In this document: positions 25,761 through 34,519 of the stretch, one piece after another | Layout: each line of letters starts with the position of its first letter | Numbering within the stretch: the first letter of the stretch is position 1 | Assembly (NCBI GenBank): GCA_963720725.1 | Contig: CAVRGN010000001.1 | Coordinates: 402,557-466,556 of the forward strand | Source of the DNA: Benzoatithermus sp963720725 | GTDB lineage: Bacteria; Pseudomonadota; Alphaproteobacteria; Geminicoccales; Geminicoccaceae | DNA: 64,000 bases | Direction: 5' to 3' | Program-made: the position numbers and the translations under genes | Notes under the pieces: model-generated | Told to the model about the DNA's origin: nothing | The model's database searches: none | Seen by the model: only the letters and a program-made list of their open reading frames with translations

Positions 25761-27443
25761 ATGACGTCGCTATCGAGGACAGTCGTCGCCAACACTTGTG
25801 CTAGTAATTGGGCTATAGTCAAAATGAGCCTCGTTGCGCTCCCGATAGTTTTGCAAGTCGAAGCAGCCATCGCATTCACGCCCGTGGATGTTCAGGGTTC
25901 GAATGCCAATATTCATCTGACGCAGCTGAGCACCTATGACGGTGGGTATTTCTCGACGACAAGCGCCGAGGTTCCTCCTGCCTACGATCGTCGCGAGCGG
26001 CGCCTATACTACATCAACAAGGCCCGTCGCTCGATTGATGTGCTCGACATCGACGACCCCGGCCATCTGCACCGGGACAAGACGTTCGATCTCGGGCCGG
26101 CGGCCCTGGGCGCGCAGGCGGTGGCCTTCCGCAGCGGTGTCCTGGCGACCGCTTTCTCCGGGCCGACCAAGTCGAGCGACGGCGTCGTCAGCTTCGTCGA
26201 CCGCGATGGCCGGCCGCAGGCTCCGCCAGCCTTGGTGGGGCCACAGCCCACGATGCTGGTGTTCACGCCGGACGCCAGAAAGCTGCTGGTGCCGGGACGG
26301 GGCGAGGCCAGCGACGATTACAGCGCGGACCCGCAAGGGACGATCACCATCCTTCATTGGTGCGAGCACTTCCCCTGCTCGAGCGTCGGCACCAAGCGGA
26401 TCGACTTCAGCGCCTTCGATGGGCGACGGTCCGAACTGGTCAGCCGCGGCGTGCGGCTCCACGGCCCGCACGCCTCCGTGGCGCAGGATATGGAGCCCGA
26501 GTCGATCACGGTGTCAGCCAATTCGCGAACCGCCTGGGTGACACTCCAGCGCAACAACGCCTTGGCGGTGCTCGACCTGACGGCGGAGCGCGTCATCGAT
26601 ATCCTGCCGCTCGGCTATAAGAACAACGCGCTCCCCGGGATGGGTCTGGACGCGAGTGATGTGGACGGGCGCATCCGGATCAAGCCTTGGCACCTCCGCT
26701 CGTTCTACGAACCCGATTACCTCGAGGCGTTTACGGCTGGGGCAGACACGTTCCTGGTGACGGCGAACGAGGGCGATCCGCGGGATTTCTCCGGCTATAC
26801 GGAGGTGGCGCGCTTCGGCGATCTGCCGCTCGATCGGGCAGCGTTCCCGAACGGGGCGAGGCTGCAGCTTCCGCAAAACTTGGGCCGGCTCCAGGTGAGC
26901 CGTGTCGATGGCATCGGTCGTGGGGGCCGGTTCGTCAACGCATACGCCTTCGGCGGCCGCTCACTGGCGGTGTGGACGACCCGGGGCGAGCTCATTGCCG
27001 ACACCGGGGACAGCTTCGAGCGAATCATCGCGGCAGCGGTGCCGGCCTTCTTCAACGCCCCCGACGACAGTAACCAGTCCGACCGGACCAGCCAGGGCCG
27101 TGGCGCCGAGCCGGAGCCGCTCACGGTCGGCACGATCGCCGGCCGGACCTACGCCTTCGTCGGTTTCGAGCGGCTTGGTGGCGTCATGGTGTACGACATC
27201 ACCGATCCACGCAGCCCTCAGTTCCAACAGTACATCAACAACCGCAATTTCGCGGTCGATCCGGCAACGGTCTGCACCAAGGACATGCCGAAGTCGCCCG
27301 CCTGCGCCGCCGCGGGCGACCTCAGCGTCGAGGGCGTCCTGTTCATTCCGGCGAGCGACAACAAACTCGGCGTACCGTTGCTGATCGCGTCGCATGAGAC
27401 CAGCGACACCGTGACTGTGTTCCGGATCAACTCGACGCACTAG
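25761..27443 (+). CDS. Secreted choice-of-anchor I domain protein
   Basis: A 560-residue exported beta-propeller of the choice-of-anchor I group, with LSTYDGGYFSTTSAEVPPAYDRRERRLYYINKARRSIDVLD, DMEPESITVSANSRTAWVTLQRNNALAVLDL, DTFLVTANEGDPRDF and the C-terminal SVEGVLFIPASDNKLGVPLLIASHETSDTVTVF. Such proteins are associated with extracellular alkaline phosphatase or phytase-like activities, which is interesting beside the phosphate-saving lipid genes, but the activity is unproven. ATG 25761 has a GGGGAGAG site; the preceding residues form a signal to about residue 42. The first 100 bp are less GC-rich than the neighbours. Confidence 0.75.
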   Translation: MTSLSRTVVANTCASNWAIVKMSLVALPIVLQVEAAIAFTPVDVQGSNANIHLTQLSTYDGGYFSTTSAEVPPAYDRRERRLYYINKARRSIDVLDIDDPGHLHRDKTFDLGPAALGAQAVAFRSGVLATAFSGPTKSSDGVVSFVDRDGRPQAPPALVGPQPTMLVFTPDARKLLVPGRGEASDDYSADPQGTITILHWCEHFPCSSVGTKRIDFSAFDGRRSELVSRGVRLHGPHASVAQDMEPESITVSANSRTAWVTLQRNNALAVLDLTAERVIDILPLGYKNNALPGMGLDASDVDGRIRIKPWHLRSFYEPDYLEAFTAGADTFLVTANEGDPRDFSGYTEVARFGDLPLDRAAFPNGARLQLPQNLGRLQVSRVDGIGRGGRFVNAYAFGGRSLAVWTTRGELIADTGDSFERIIAAAVPAFFNAPDDSNQSDRTSQGRGAEPEPLTVGTIAGRTYAFVGFERLGGVMVYDITDPRSPQFQQYINNRNFAVDPATVCTKDMPKSPACAAAGDLSVEGVLFIPASDNKLGVPLLIASHETSDTVTVFRINSTH

Positions 27444-27645
27444 CCGGTGCACCCGTACAGCCGTGCGGCCTTCGCCGCCGCACGGAGGGGGTCAGCGCCG
27501 CGCTGCCGCCCGAGCGGCCGCTCGCCTTGGAGATCGTCGAGGGATAGGGTTCACTGTGCTGGTTGCTGGCCTGCCCGAGCCTGCCCAACCATTTCCATAC
27601 GACGATCTGCGCGGACTTCTGGAGCGTGGTCGGATGGACGTCGAC

Positions 27646-28317
27646 CTAGTCGGACGGCAGGCGTAATCGAAACAACAGCGCGTAGCGCCGGCCGATCGCG
27701 ATCCGATCGAGCACCGCGCCTCGCTCCCGGGCGAGTGTGTCCAGCGTCCTCTCGATTTCCGGCCGATGGCTTACATGAAACCGGGCAAGCCAGGTTCGCA
27801 TGAGCGCCGCGAACCAGGGCGGCAGCCCGGCCATGTCGCCGAAGTCGACCACGTGCAGGGAACCGCCGGGCGCGAGGCTGGCCGCCGCGGCACGCAGCGC
27901 CGCCTCCGGATCGTCGACCATCGACAGGCAGTAGGAGATGGTCACGCGGTCGAACCCGCCCGGGCGGGCGAAGGTCGAGCCGGCATCGAGGGCCTCGGCG
28001 ACGCCGTGCGCCAGGTTCGCTCGGACCCCGGCCTGGCGCAAGCGGGCGGTCGCGACCTCGAGCATGGGTGCCGCCGCGTCCAGCCCATGGAGCAGGGCGC
28101 CCGGATAGCGTCGCCCGATCAGGGCCAGGTTCCGGCCGGTGCCGCAGCCGATGTCGAGCAGGCTCTGGCCCGGCTCGAGGCGAAGGCCGTCGATCAGCCG
28201 GTCGCGGCCGAGCAGGTAGTATTTGCGGGTGACGTCGTAGATGTACTTCTGGGGCCGGTACATCCGTGCCATTCGGCTACGGATGTCCGCAGACGAAGGC
28301 TCCAGGACGGTCGCCAT
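27646..28317 (-). CDS. btaB: Betaine lipid N-methyltransferase BtaB
   Basis: A 223-residue SAM-dependent methyltransferase with motif I LLDIGCGTGRNLALIG (about residue 57), HGLDAAAPMLEVA and RVTISYCLSMVDDPEAALRAAAASLAPGGSLHVVDFGD. Overlap of its start with the btaA stop (ATGA at 28317) and the family match identify it as BtaB. BtaB trimethylates diacylglyceryl-homoserine to the betaine lipid DGTS. Betaine lipids replace phospholipids when phosphate is scarce. Confidence 0.9.
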   Translation of the reverse strand: MATVLEPSSADIRSRMARMYRPQKYIYDVTRKYYLLGRDRLIDGLRLEPGQSLLDIGCGTGRNLALIGRRYPGALLHGLDAAAPMLEVATARLRQAGVRANLAHGVAEALDAGSTFARPGGFDRVTISYCLSMVDDPEAALRAAAASLAPGGSLHVVDFGDMAGLPPWFAALMRTWLARFHVSHRPEIERTLDTLARERGAVLDRIAIGRRYALLFRLRLPSD

Positions 28318-29528
28318 CAGCCCTGGTGCCGGTAGAGGTGGAAGCCGCCATAGATCGCCGACCGGTCGCGGGCATGCAGCACGCGTGACCTGTCCGCCTC
28401 GTAGGACCATGGCGCCAGGAGCTCGGCCGGCAGCATCTGGGGCAGGGGCGTTTCCTCGCCGGCGGTGCGGAAGATCACCCGCGCCCCCTTGCGGGCGGTG
28501 CGGTTCAGCTCGGTCCACAAGGCGGCGATCTGCTCACGGCTCATCCAGTCCTGGGCGTCGAGCAGGACGTAGGCGTCGATCGCCTGGGCGTCCTGGCGGC
28601 GCAGGAAGTCGGTGAAGCTGATCTGCTCGATGTCCACCCGGTCGACACGGTCGCGCAGGCGTTCGAAATTCTCGGACCGGAGATAGGGCGGCAGCCCCAG
28701 GCCCTGGCCGGGATAGCGGCGGCCGAAGGCCTGCCAGGCGAACCAGTTCTCCTGGATCGGGAAGTCGCAGGCCAGCCGCTCGACGCGGGCGCGCAGGAGC
28801 GTGGCGAGGTTGCCGCCCGCATCCGCCTTGAGCGCGTCGAACTGTGCCGGCGGAATGCCCAGGCCGAAATAGGCGGCCGGCAGGTCCGCCAGCTTGCGGA
28901 CCAGCCGGCTGTCGAACACGGGCGCCAGCTCGTCCTCGAACAGGCGCCGCTGCTCGGCGAGGTCGCGGGCGTCGAGCAGGCGCTCGGGGCGCTTGCCGTG
29001 CAAGCGGCACACCAAGTGGCCGAGCTGGATCGTGCGGCCGAGCAGCCCGTGGCCGTAGAGGTTGCGGCGGAACATCGAGATCCGCTGCCGGCCGGCGAAA
29101 TCGCGGCCCTCCCAGTAGTCGCGCACCTCGGTCGCCAGGTTCGGCGCCACGAAGCGGCGGTAGAGGCGCAGATTGTCCTGGGTGTCGGCCTCGGCGAAGA
29201 AGGCGCGGAACGCCTCGTAGTGGGGCAGATGGCGCGCCGCCGCGAGCTTGAGCTTGAGCAGGGCCACATGCGCGGGATTCAGGTCGACCGCACGGACATC
29301 CATGGGATCGGCCGTGAGATAGCTCATCACGTTGCAGCCGCCGGACGCGATGGTCACCAGCCGGCTGGTCGGCCCCAATTCCAGGGCCTCCATGTCGACC
29401 TCGGGATCTTCCCAGATCTGGGCGTAGACCAGCCCTTCGAACATCTTGGCGAAGACGCGCTCGAGAATGCCGCGCTTGGAGGTCGGGGCCGCCTGCAGGG
29501 CAGCGTCGCGCACGAGGGCGTTGGCCAA
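28317..29528 (-). CDS. btaA: S-adenosylmethionine:diacylglycerol 3-amino-3-carboxypropyl transferase BtaA
   Basis: A 403-residue BtaA protein. It begins with the typical FEGLVYAQIWEDPEVDMEALEL, followed by the SAM site RLVTIASGGCNVMSYL and VRAVDLNPAHVALLKLKLAA; the C-terminus has ISFTDFLRRQDAQAIDAYVLLDAQDWM and VIFRTAGEETPLP. It transfers the aminocarboxypropyl group of SAM to diacylglycerol, the first step of DGTS synthesis. The gene sits 13 bp after a PlcP-type phosphoesterase that could supply diacylglycerol. Confidence 0.93.
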   Translation of the reverse strand: MANALVRDAALQAAPTSKRGILERVFAKMFEGLVYAQIWEDPEVDMEALELGPTSRLVTIASGGCNVMSYLTADPMDVRAVDLNPAHVALLKLKLAAARHLPHYEAFRAFFAEADTQDNLRLYRRFVAPNLATEVRDYWEGRDFAGRQRISMFRRNLYGHGLLGRTIQLGHLVCRLHGKRPERLLDARDLAEQRRLFEDELAPVFDSRLVRKLADLPAAYFGLGIPPAQFDALKADAGGNLATLLRARVERLACDFPIQENWFAWQAFGRRYPGQGLGLPPYLRSENFERLRDRVDRVDIEQISFTDFLRRQDAQAIDAYVLLDAQDWMSREQIAALWTELNRTARKGARVIFRTAGEETPLPQMLPAELLAPWSYEADRSRVLHARDRSAIYGGFHLYRHQG

Positions 29529-29541
29529 CTCGGTCTCCTGC

Positions 29542-30300
29542 TCAGGGACAGTGATTGAGGACGACGCCGTCGGCGCCGACGGTCACGAAGCTCGCCGGCC
29601 GGTCGACCCAGCAGCCGGTGTTGAGGTACTCGATCGCCTGGCCGCTGGGTCCGGGCCGGTCGAACACGGCGCGCGTCGCCTTGTGGGTGTGGCCGCAGAC
29701 GATCACGTCCACGCCCTGCTCGCTGGCATAGCCGCAGGCACCCTGCTCGACGTCGCGGCTGAGGCTGCTGAAGCCGACATGCGCCCGGTCCAGCCGCTTG
29801 GGCCACTCGCCGTGCTTCGAGAGCCAGCGCTGGGTGAAGGCATAGGCGTGGGAGAAGAAGGCGGAGGTCTTGACGTAGCTCGAGATGAAGCGGTCGAACC
29901 GGTCGCCGTGCAGGGCCATGAAGTCCCTGCCGTCATACTGCCAGCGGAACAACTCGGTGGTCTCCACGCCGACCAGCTTCGCCACCAGCTGCGAGAGGTG
30001 GCGGTCGTGATTGCCGAGGATCCAGACGATCTCGGCTTCGCGCTTCTGGCTCAAGGCGCGGATATGGGCGAGCAGCCGCCAGGTGTCGGTGCAGAGATGG
30101 CGAAAGCTCCAGTCGTGGAACACGTCGCCCAGGAGGATGAGGCGCTCGAAGCGCCACTGCTCGAGCAGGTCCAGGAGATCGCGTGGCCTCGAGGCGGGCA
30201 GCCCCAGATGCAGATCCGACACGATGAGCGTGTCGGCCACCCGCGGGGCGATGGTCGCCGTGCGGGCTAGGTAAGGCTCGATCGCGAGCGCGGTGGCCAC
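29542..30300 (-). CDS. plcP: PlcP-type metallophosphoesterase (phospholipase C)
   Basis: A 252-residue calcineurin-like phosphoesterase with all metal motifs: VSDLHLG (about residue 28), LGDVFHDW, WILGNHDRH, HGDRFD and VCGHTHKA. It resembles the UDP-diacylglucosamine hydrolase/PlcP group. In Sinorhizobium-type bacteria PlcP splits phosphatidylcholine under phosphate limitation, releasing diacylglycerol for BtaA. Position as first gene of plcP-btaA-btaB supports that role. An alternative would be an LpxH-like enzyme. Four TGAC motifs lie 90-150 bp upstream. Confidence 0.82.
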   Translation of the reverse strand: MATALAIEPYLARTATIAPRVADTLIVSDLHLGLPASRPRDLLDLLEQWRFERLILLGDVFHDWSFRHLCTDTWRLLAHIRALSQKREAEIVWILGNHDRHLSQLVAKLVGVETTELFRWQYDGRDFMALHGDRFDRFISSYVKTSAFFSHAYAFTQRWLSKHGEWPKRLDRAHVGFSSLSRDVEQGACGYASEQGVDVIVCGHTHKATRAVFDRPGPSGQAIEYLNTGCWVDRPASFVTVGADGVVLNHCP

Positions 30301-30453
30301 TTGGCATCACTCCAGCCACGACTTCGGCCGATGCCCGCCGGGACTGGGCAACGGCCCGGCGGCCTTTGCGCGCGCTCTATAAGGCTGGTTCCGTGACAGG
30401 GTGGTTATTGGCGTGTGACGGTCGCGTGGCCGCCATGACGTGTGACATCGCGG

Positions 30454-30481
30454 CAGGCCCTCCCTGCTGTGGGAGGGCCTG
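30454..30481 (-). terminator. GC-rich hairpin after gap
   Basis: A perfect inverted repeat, AGGCCCTCCC / GGGAGGGCCT, extended by one C-G pair and closed by a 6-nt loop. It lies 23-50 nt after the gap stop codon. No U-tract follows on the minus strand, so it may be a Rho-assisted or 3'-stabilising hairpin rather than a classical intrinsic terminator. Confidence 0.6.
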
Positions 30482-30503
30482 GTCGCGGGAGCGGTCTCGC
30501 CGC

Positions 30504-31526
30504 CTAGAGCTTGGCCATCAGTGCTGCGGTGTCGCACATCCGGTTCGAGAAGCCCCACTCGTTGTCGTACCAGGAGGCGACGCGGACGAGCTTGCCCTCG
30601 ATCACCTTGGTGGCCTTGAGGTCGACGGTGGAGCTGTGCGGATCGTGGTTGAAGTCGATCGACACCAGCGGCTCCTCGGTGCAGCCCAGGATGCCCTTGA
30701 GCGCACCCTGCGCCGCGGCCTTGATCGCCGCGTTGAGCTCCTCGACGCTGGTGTCGCGCTTGGGCACGAAGGTGAGGTCGACCATGCTGACGTTCATGGT
30801 CGGCACGCGGATCGCCACGCCGTCCAGCCGGCCCTTGAGCTCGGGCAGCACCAGACCCACCGCCTTGGCGGCACCGGTCGAGGTCGGGATCATCGAGGCC
30901 GTCGCGGCGCGGGCCCGGTAGAGGTCCTTGTGGAACACGTCGAGCAGGTTCTGGTCGTTGGTGAAGGCGTGGATCGTGGTCATGTGACCGCGCTCGATGC
31001 CGACCAGGTCGTTGAGGACCTTGGCCACCGGCGCCAGGCAGTTGGTGGTGCACGACGCGTTGCTGACCACGGTGTGCTCGGCGCGCAGCTGGTCGTGATT
31101 GACGCCGAACACTACGGTGATGTCGGCACCGTCGGCCGGGGCCGAGACCAGCACGCGCTTGGCGCCGGCGCCGAGATGCCCGGAGGCCTTCTCCCTGCTG
31201 GTGAAGATGCCGGTGCATTCCATGACGATGTCGATGCCGAGATCGCCCCAGGGCAGCTTGGCCAGGTCGCGCTCGGCCAGCACCTTGACCGGAGCCAGGG
31301 TCTTCCCCGCGTTGGTCCGGATCTGCAGCGTGTCGCCCTCGAGCTTGGCCTCGCCGGGGAAACGGCCATGCACGCTGTCGTAGCGGAACAGGTGCGCGTT
31401 GGTGGCCGGCGGCGCCAGATCGTTGATCGCCACGACCTCGATGTCGTCGCGGCCGTGCTCGGCCAGAGCCCTCAGGATGTTGCGGCCGATGCGGCCGAAG
31501 CCGTTGATGGCTACCTTCGCGGTCAC
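30504..31526 (-). CDS. gap: Glyceraldehyde-3-phosphate dehydrogenase, type I
   Basis: A 340-residue NAD(P)-dependent dehydrogenase. The N-terminal Rossmann motif is VAINGFGRIGRNILRAL, the catalytic cysteine is in VSNASCTTNCLAPV (about residue 157), and the C-terminal SWYDNEWGFSNRM is intact. It oxidises glyceraldehyde-3-phosphate to 1,3-bisphosphoglycerate. It starts 6 bp after the tkt stop, an evident tkt-gap operon, and is followed by a hairpin. Confidence 0.95.
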   Translation of the reverse strand: MTAKVAINGFGRIGRNILRALAEHGRDDIEVVAINDLAPPATNAHLFRYDSVHGRFPGEAKLEGDTLQIRTNAGKTLAPVKVLAERDLAKLPWGDLGIDIVMECTGIFTSREKASGHLGAGAKRVLVSAPADGADITVVFGVNHDQLRAEHTVVSNASCTTNCLAPVAKVLNDLVGIERGHMTTIHAFTNDQNLLDVFHKDLYRARAATASMIPTSTGAAKAVGLVLPELKGRLDGVAIRVPTMNVSMVDLTFVPKRDTSVEELNAAIKAAAQGALKGILGCTEEPLVSIDFNHDPHSSTVDLKATKVIEGKLVRVASWYDNEWGFSNRMCDTAALMAKL

Positions 31527-31532
31527 GATGGG

Positions 31533-33533
31533 CTACTCCCCTGGCTGCGGCTTGCGGCCCAGAAGCGCGCGCGCCTTCTGCGCCACGTGCCCGGCCGTGA
31601 TGCCGAAATGCTCGTACAACGCCTTGATCGGTCCGCTGGCACCGAACGTGGTCATGCCGACCACGTCATCCTCGCTGGCGACGTAACGGGTCCAGCCGAA
31701 CGGGGAGGCGGCCTCGACCGCGATTCGCGGCGCCGCACCCAGGACCGACGCCCGGTAGGTCTCGTCCTGACGCTCGAACAGCTCCCAGCTCGGCATCGAG
31801 GCCACGGCGGCGGCGATTCCGTCCGCCGCCAGCAGCGCACGCGCCGCCAGGGCGATGTGCACCTCGGAGCCCGTGGCCAGGATCGTGACCTGCCGCTGCT
31901 CCTCCGCCGGGCTCAGCAGATAGGCGCCCCGCGCGCAGAGATTCTCGTCGGTGTGGGTCTCGCGCAAGGTCGCGAGCTCCTGCCGGGTCAGCGCCAGGGT
32001 CGAGGGGCCGTCGGCCCGGCGCAGCGCCAGCTCCCAGCATTCGAGCGTCTCGACCGCGTCGGCCGGCCGGAACACCAGCATGTTGGGGATCGCGCGCAGG
32101 CTGGCCAGGGTCTCGACCGGCTGGTGGGTCGGGCCGTCCTCGCCGAGGCCGATCGAATCGTGGGTGGCGACGAAGATCACCCGCTGGCGCATCAGCGCCG
32201 CCAGACGGAGCGCGGGGCGACAATAGTCGGCGAACACCAGGAAGGTCCCGCCATAGGGGATGATGCCGCCATGCACGGCCATGCCGTTCATGGCGGCGAC
32301 CATGCCGTGCTCGCGCACGCCGTAGCTGACGTAGCGACCGCCATAGTCGCCGGGCCGCACCGGCTTGGTCGACGGCGTGTTGGTCAGATTGGAGTGGGTC
32401 AGGTCGGCCGAGCCGCCGACCATGCTCTCCACCGCCTCGGTCAGCACGCCCAGCACCTGCTGGCTCGACTTGCGGCTGGCCCAGGCCGGCTTCTCGGCCG
32501 ACAGGCTGCGCTTGTAGGCGTTGACCGTGTCGCCGAGGCTCGGCGGCAGCTCGCCGGCCTGCGCGCGGTCGAATCTCTGCCGGTCGTCCTCGCTCGCGGC
32601 GGCGTGGCGCTCCCGCCAAGCGGCGTAGGCCGCTTGCCCCCGCTCGCCGGCCGAGCGCCAGGCCGCCAGGATCTCTTCGGGGATCTCGAACGGGCCGTGC
32701 GGCCAGCCGAGGGCCGCCCGCGCGCCCGCGATCTCGCTGGCTCCCAGCGGCGAGCCGTGGGCGGTTTCCTTGCCGGCCTTGGTCGGCGCGCCCTTGCCGA
32801 TCACCGTCTTGCACGCGATCAGCGACGGGCGCCCGGTTTCACCGCGGGCGGCCTCGATCGCCTGTGCCACGGCCTCGGGATCGTGGCCGTCGACGGCGGC
32901 CGTGTGCCAGCCATAGGCCGAAAAGCGCATCAGCTGGTCGTCGGAAACCGACAGCGAGGTCGGTCCGTCGATCGAGATGCCGTTGTCGTCGAACAGGACG
33001 ATCAGCCGGCCTAGCCCGAGATGGCCCGCCAGCGATCCCGCCTCGTGGCTGATGCCCTCCATCAGGCACCCGTCACCGGCGATGACGTAGGTATGGTGGT
33101 CAACCAGCTCGGAGCCGAACCGGGCCGCCAGATGGCGCTCGGCGAACGCCATTCCGACCGAATTGGCCAGACCTTGCCCGAGCGGCCCGGTGGTGGTCTC
33201 GATGCCCAGGGCGTGCCCGTGCTCGGGATGACCGGCGGTGCGGGCGCCGAGCTGGCGAAAGCGCCGCAGCTCGTCCAGCGTCATGTCCGGGTAGCCGGTC
33301 AGGTAGAGCAGGGCGTAGAGCAGCATCGAGCCATGGCCGGCCGACAGCACGAAGCGGTCGCGGTCCGGCCAGTCGGGATGTTGCGGGTCGTATTTGAGGA
33401 ACCTGGTCCAGAGGACCGTGGCGACATCCGCCATGCCCATGGGCATGCCTGGATGGCCGGACTTCGCTTGCTCCACGGCGTCCATGGCGAGCGCGCGGAT
33501 GGCGTTGGCGAGGTGGGCGTGGCTGGGCGACAT
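31533..33533 (-). CDS. tkt: Transketolase
   Basis: A 666-residue thiamine-diphosphate enzyme of the pentose-phosphate pathway. Motifs are ATGxGLGQGLANSVGMAF-like GPLGQGLANSVGMA, the ThDP fold VIAGDGCLMEGISHEAGSLAG...LIVLFDDNGISIDG, the pyrimidine-domain HDSIGLGEDGPTHQPVETLASLRAIPN and VREHGMVAAMNG. Length is standard. It is divergent from the zapA operon, with about 185 bp between, and is first gene of the tkt-gap unit. Confidence 0.96.
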   Translation of the reverse strand: MSPSHAHLANAIRALAMDAVEQAKSGHPGMPMGMADVATVLWTRFLKYDPQHPDWPDRDRFVLSAGHGSMLLYALLYLTGYPDMTLDELRRFRQLGARTAGHPEHGHALGIETTTGPLGQGLANSVGMAFAERHLAARFGSELVDHHTYVIAGDGCLMEGISHEAGSLAGHLGLGRLIVLFDDNGISIDGPTSLSVSDDQLMRFSAYGWHTAAVDGHDPEAVAQAIEAARGETGRPSLIACKTVIGKGAPTKAGKETAHGSPLGASEIAGARAALGWPHGPFEIPEEILAAWRSAGERGQAAYAAWRERHAAASEDDRQRFDRAQAGELPPSLGDTVNAYKRSLSAEKPAWASRKSSQQVLGVLTEAVESMVGGSADLTHSNLTNTPSTKPVRPGDYGGRYVSYGVREHGMVAAMNGMAVHGGIIPYGGTFLVFADYCRPALRLAALMRQRVIFVATHDSIGLGEDGPTHQPVETLASLRAIPNMLVFRPADAVETLECWELALRRADGPSTLALTRQELATLRETHTDENLCARGAYLLSPAEEQRQVTILATGSEVHIALAARALLAADGIAAAVASMPSWELFERQDETYRASVLGAAPRIAVEAASPFGWTRYVASEDDVVGMTTFGASGPIKALYEHFGITAGHVAQKARALLGRKPQPGE

Positions 33534-33718
33534 GGGCGATTTCGCGACAGGCGGTGCAAAGGAAGGGGCGGCTGGCCGAGTGGGCGCAAAACTGGACGAG
33601 CAGCGGGAAATTGCAACTCCAATTCGGTGTGGTCATCGGGCGGCGGCGTTGACGGGTCGGAGCGGTTGTGTCAACCCGCAGGGCCATTCATCACCGTGAT
33701 CGGGAACATCCGCGGACC

Positions 33719-34000
33719 ATGTCGGCATTGCGCACGGCGGAAGCACGGGCGGGCGGCGCCATCGAACGCCTGGAGCGGGCGCTCAGGGCCAGGCCCGCAG
33801 GTGGAGCGCTGCCGGAGCCCTCCGTCCTGGAGCGCGACTGCGAACGGCTGCGCCAGGAATGCTCGGCCCTGCGCAGCGAACTCGCCGCGGCGACCGAGCG
33901 TTCGCAGCGTCTGACCGAGATCGTGGCCCAGGCCGAGGAGCGGATCGACGACGCCATCGAGCGCGTCGACGGCATCGCCGAGGCGAGGGCGACGCCATGA
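33719..34000 (+). CDS. Coiled-coil protein (DUF4164-like) before zapA
   Basis: A 93-residue, mostly helical coiled-coil protein (AIERLERALRARP...ERDCERLRQECSALRSELAAATERSQRLTEIVAQAEERIDDAIERV). It matches the short alphaproteobacterial protein normally encoded immediately before zapA. The stop overlaps the zapA start (ATGA at 33997-34000). A role linked to ZapA or the divisome is an inference from this constant neighbourhood. ATG 33719 is preferred over the upstream in-frame start. Confidence 0.75.
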   Translation: MSALRTAEARAGGAIERLERALRARPAGGALPEPSVLERDCERLRQECSALRSELAAATERSQRLTEIVAQAEERIDDAIERVDGIAEARATP

Positions 34001-34326
34001 GCATGGTCGACATCACCTTCAATGGCCGCATACACCAGGTGCAGTGCGGCGACGGCGAGGAGCCGCGGCTGCGCCGCCTGGCCGCCTATGTCGACAGCTG
34101 CGCCGCCAAGCTGCAGCAGCAGCACGGCCAGCTCCCGGACGCCAAGGTGCTGCTGCTGACCAGTCTCCTGGTCGCCGACGAGCTCTCGGACGCCTATGAG
34201 GAGATCAAGCGCCTCAAGGCGCAGGCCGCCGATCTCGACCGCCGCGCCGAGGAAGAGGCCGCCCAGGCGCTCGATCGGGTGACTTCCCGCCTCGAGCAGC
34301 TTGCCGCGACCCTGGAGAGTGCCTAG
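33997..34326 (+). CDS. zapA: Cell division protein ZapA
   Basis: A 109-residue ZapA family protein. The N-terminal FtsZ-binding head (VDITFNGRIHQVQCGDGEEPRLRRLAAYVDSCAAKL) is followed by DAKVLLLTSLLVADELSDAYEEIKRLK and a coiled-coil tail. It bundles FtsZ filaments at mid-cell. It is followed by the 6S RNA gene, as in many proteobacteria. Confidence 0.9.
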   Translation: MSMVDITFNGRIHQVQCGDGEEPRLRRLAAYVDSCAAKLQQQHGQLPDAKVLLLTSLLVADELSDAYEEIKRLKAQAADLDRRAEEEAAQALDRVTSRLEQLAATLESA

Positions 34327-34332
34327 GTTCGC

Positions 34333-34501
34333 GGTGGCGGTTGCTGCTGGGTGCGTGCCCCGTCGGAATCATCGCCCCGGGCCTAGTTCGTTCCAACGGG
34401 AGCTGTCCCTGTCGTGACCGTGGTCACGTCACATGGCGCCCACCTGCGTAGCAGGTCCCAGGGACGACCACGACGAAACGGCTTCGGCGGCAACCGCTAC
34501 C
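34333..34501 (+). ncRNA. ssrS: 6S RNA
   Basis: A 169-nt sequence between zapA and the 5-formyl-THF cyclo-ligase gene, the classic 6S RNA locus. Its ends form a long closing stem (34333-34347 with 34487-34501, GGTGGCGGTTGCTGC against GCGGCAACCGCTACC, with G-U pairs). Inner pairing follows (CGTCG/CGACG, GTCCCTG 34405-34411 with CAGGGAC 34459-34465) and two apical hairpins (CGTGACCGTGGTCACG and ACCTGCGTAGCAGGT). A large internal loop separates these, as in the open-complex mimic that binds sigma70 RNA polymerase. Exact ends are estimated. Confidence 0.78.
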
Positions 34502-34519
34502 TACATCCCCGGATTGTTC

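Noticed and set aside
27444..27645. Short open frames between the anchor-I gene and btaB
   Set aside because: Fragments such as the frame at 27463-27666 have no ribosome site, no family match and end abruptly. They may be decayed sequence but cannot be supported as genes.
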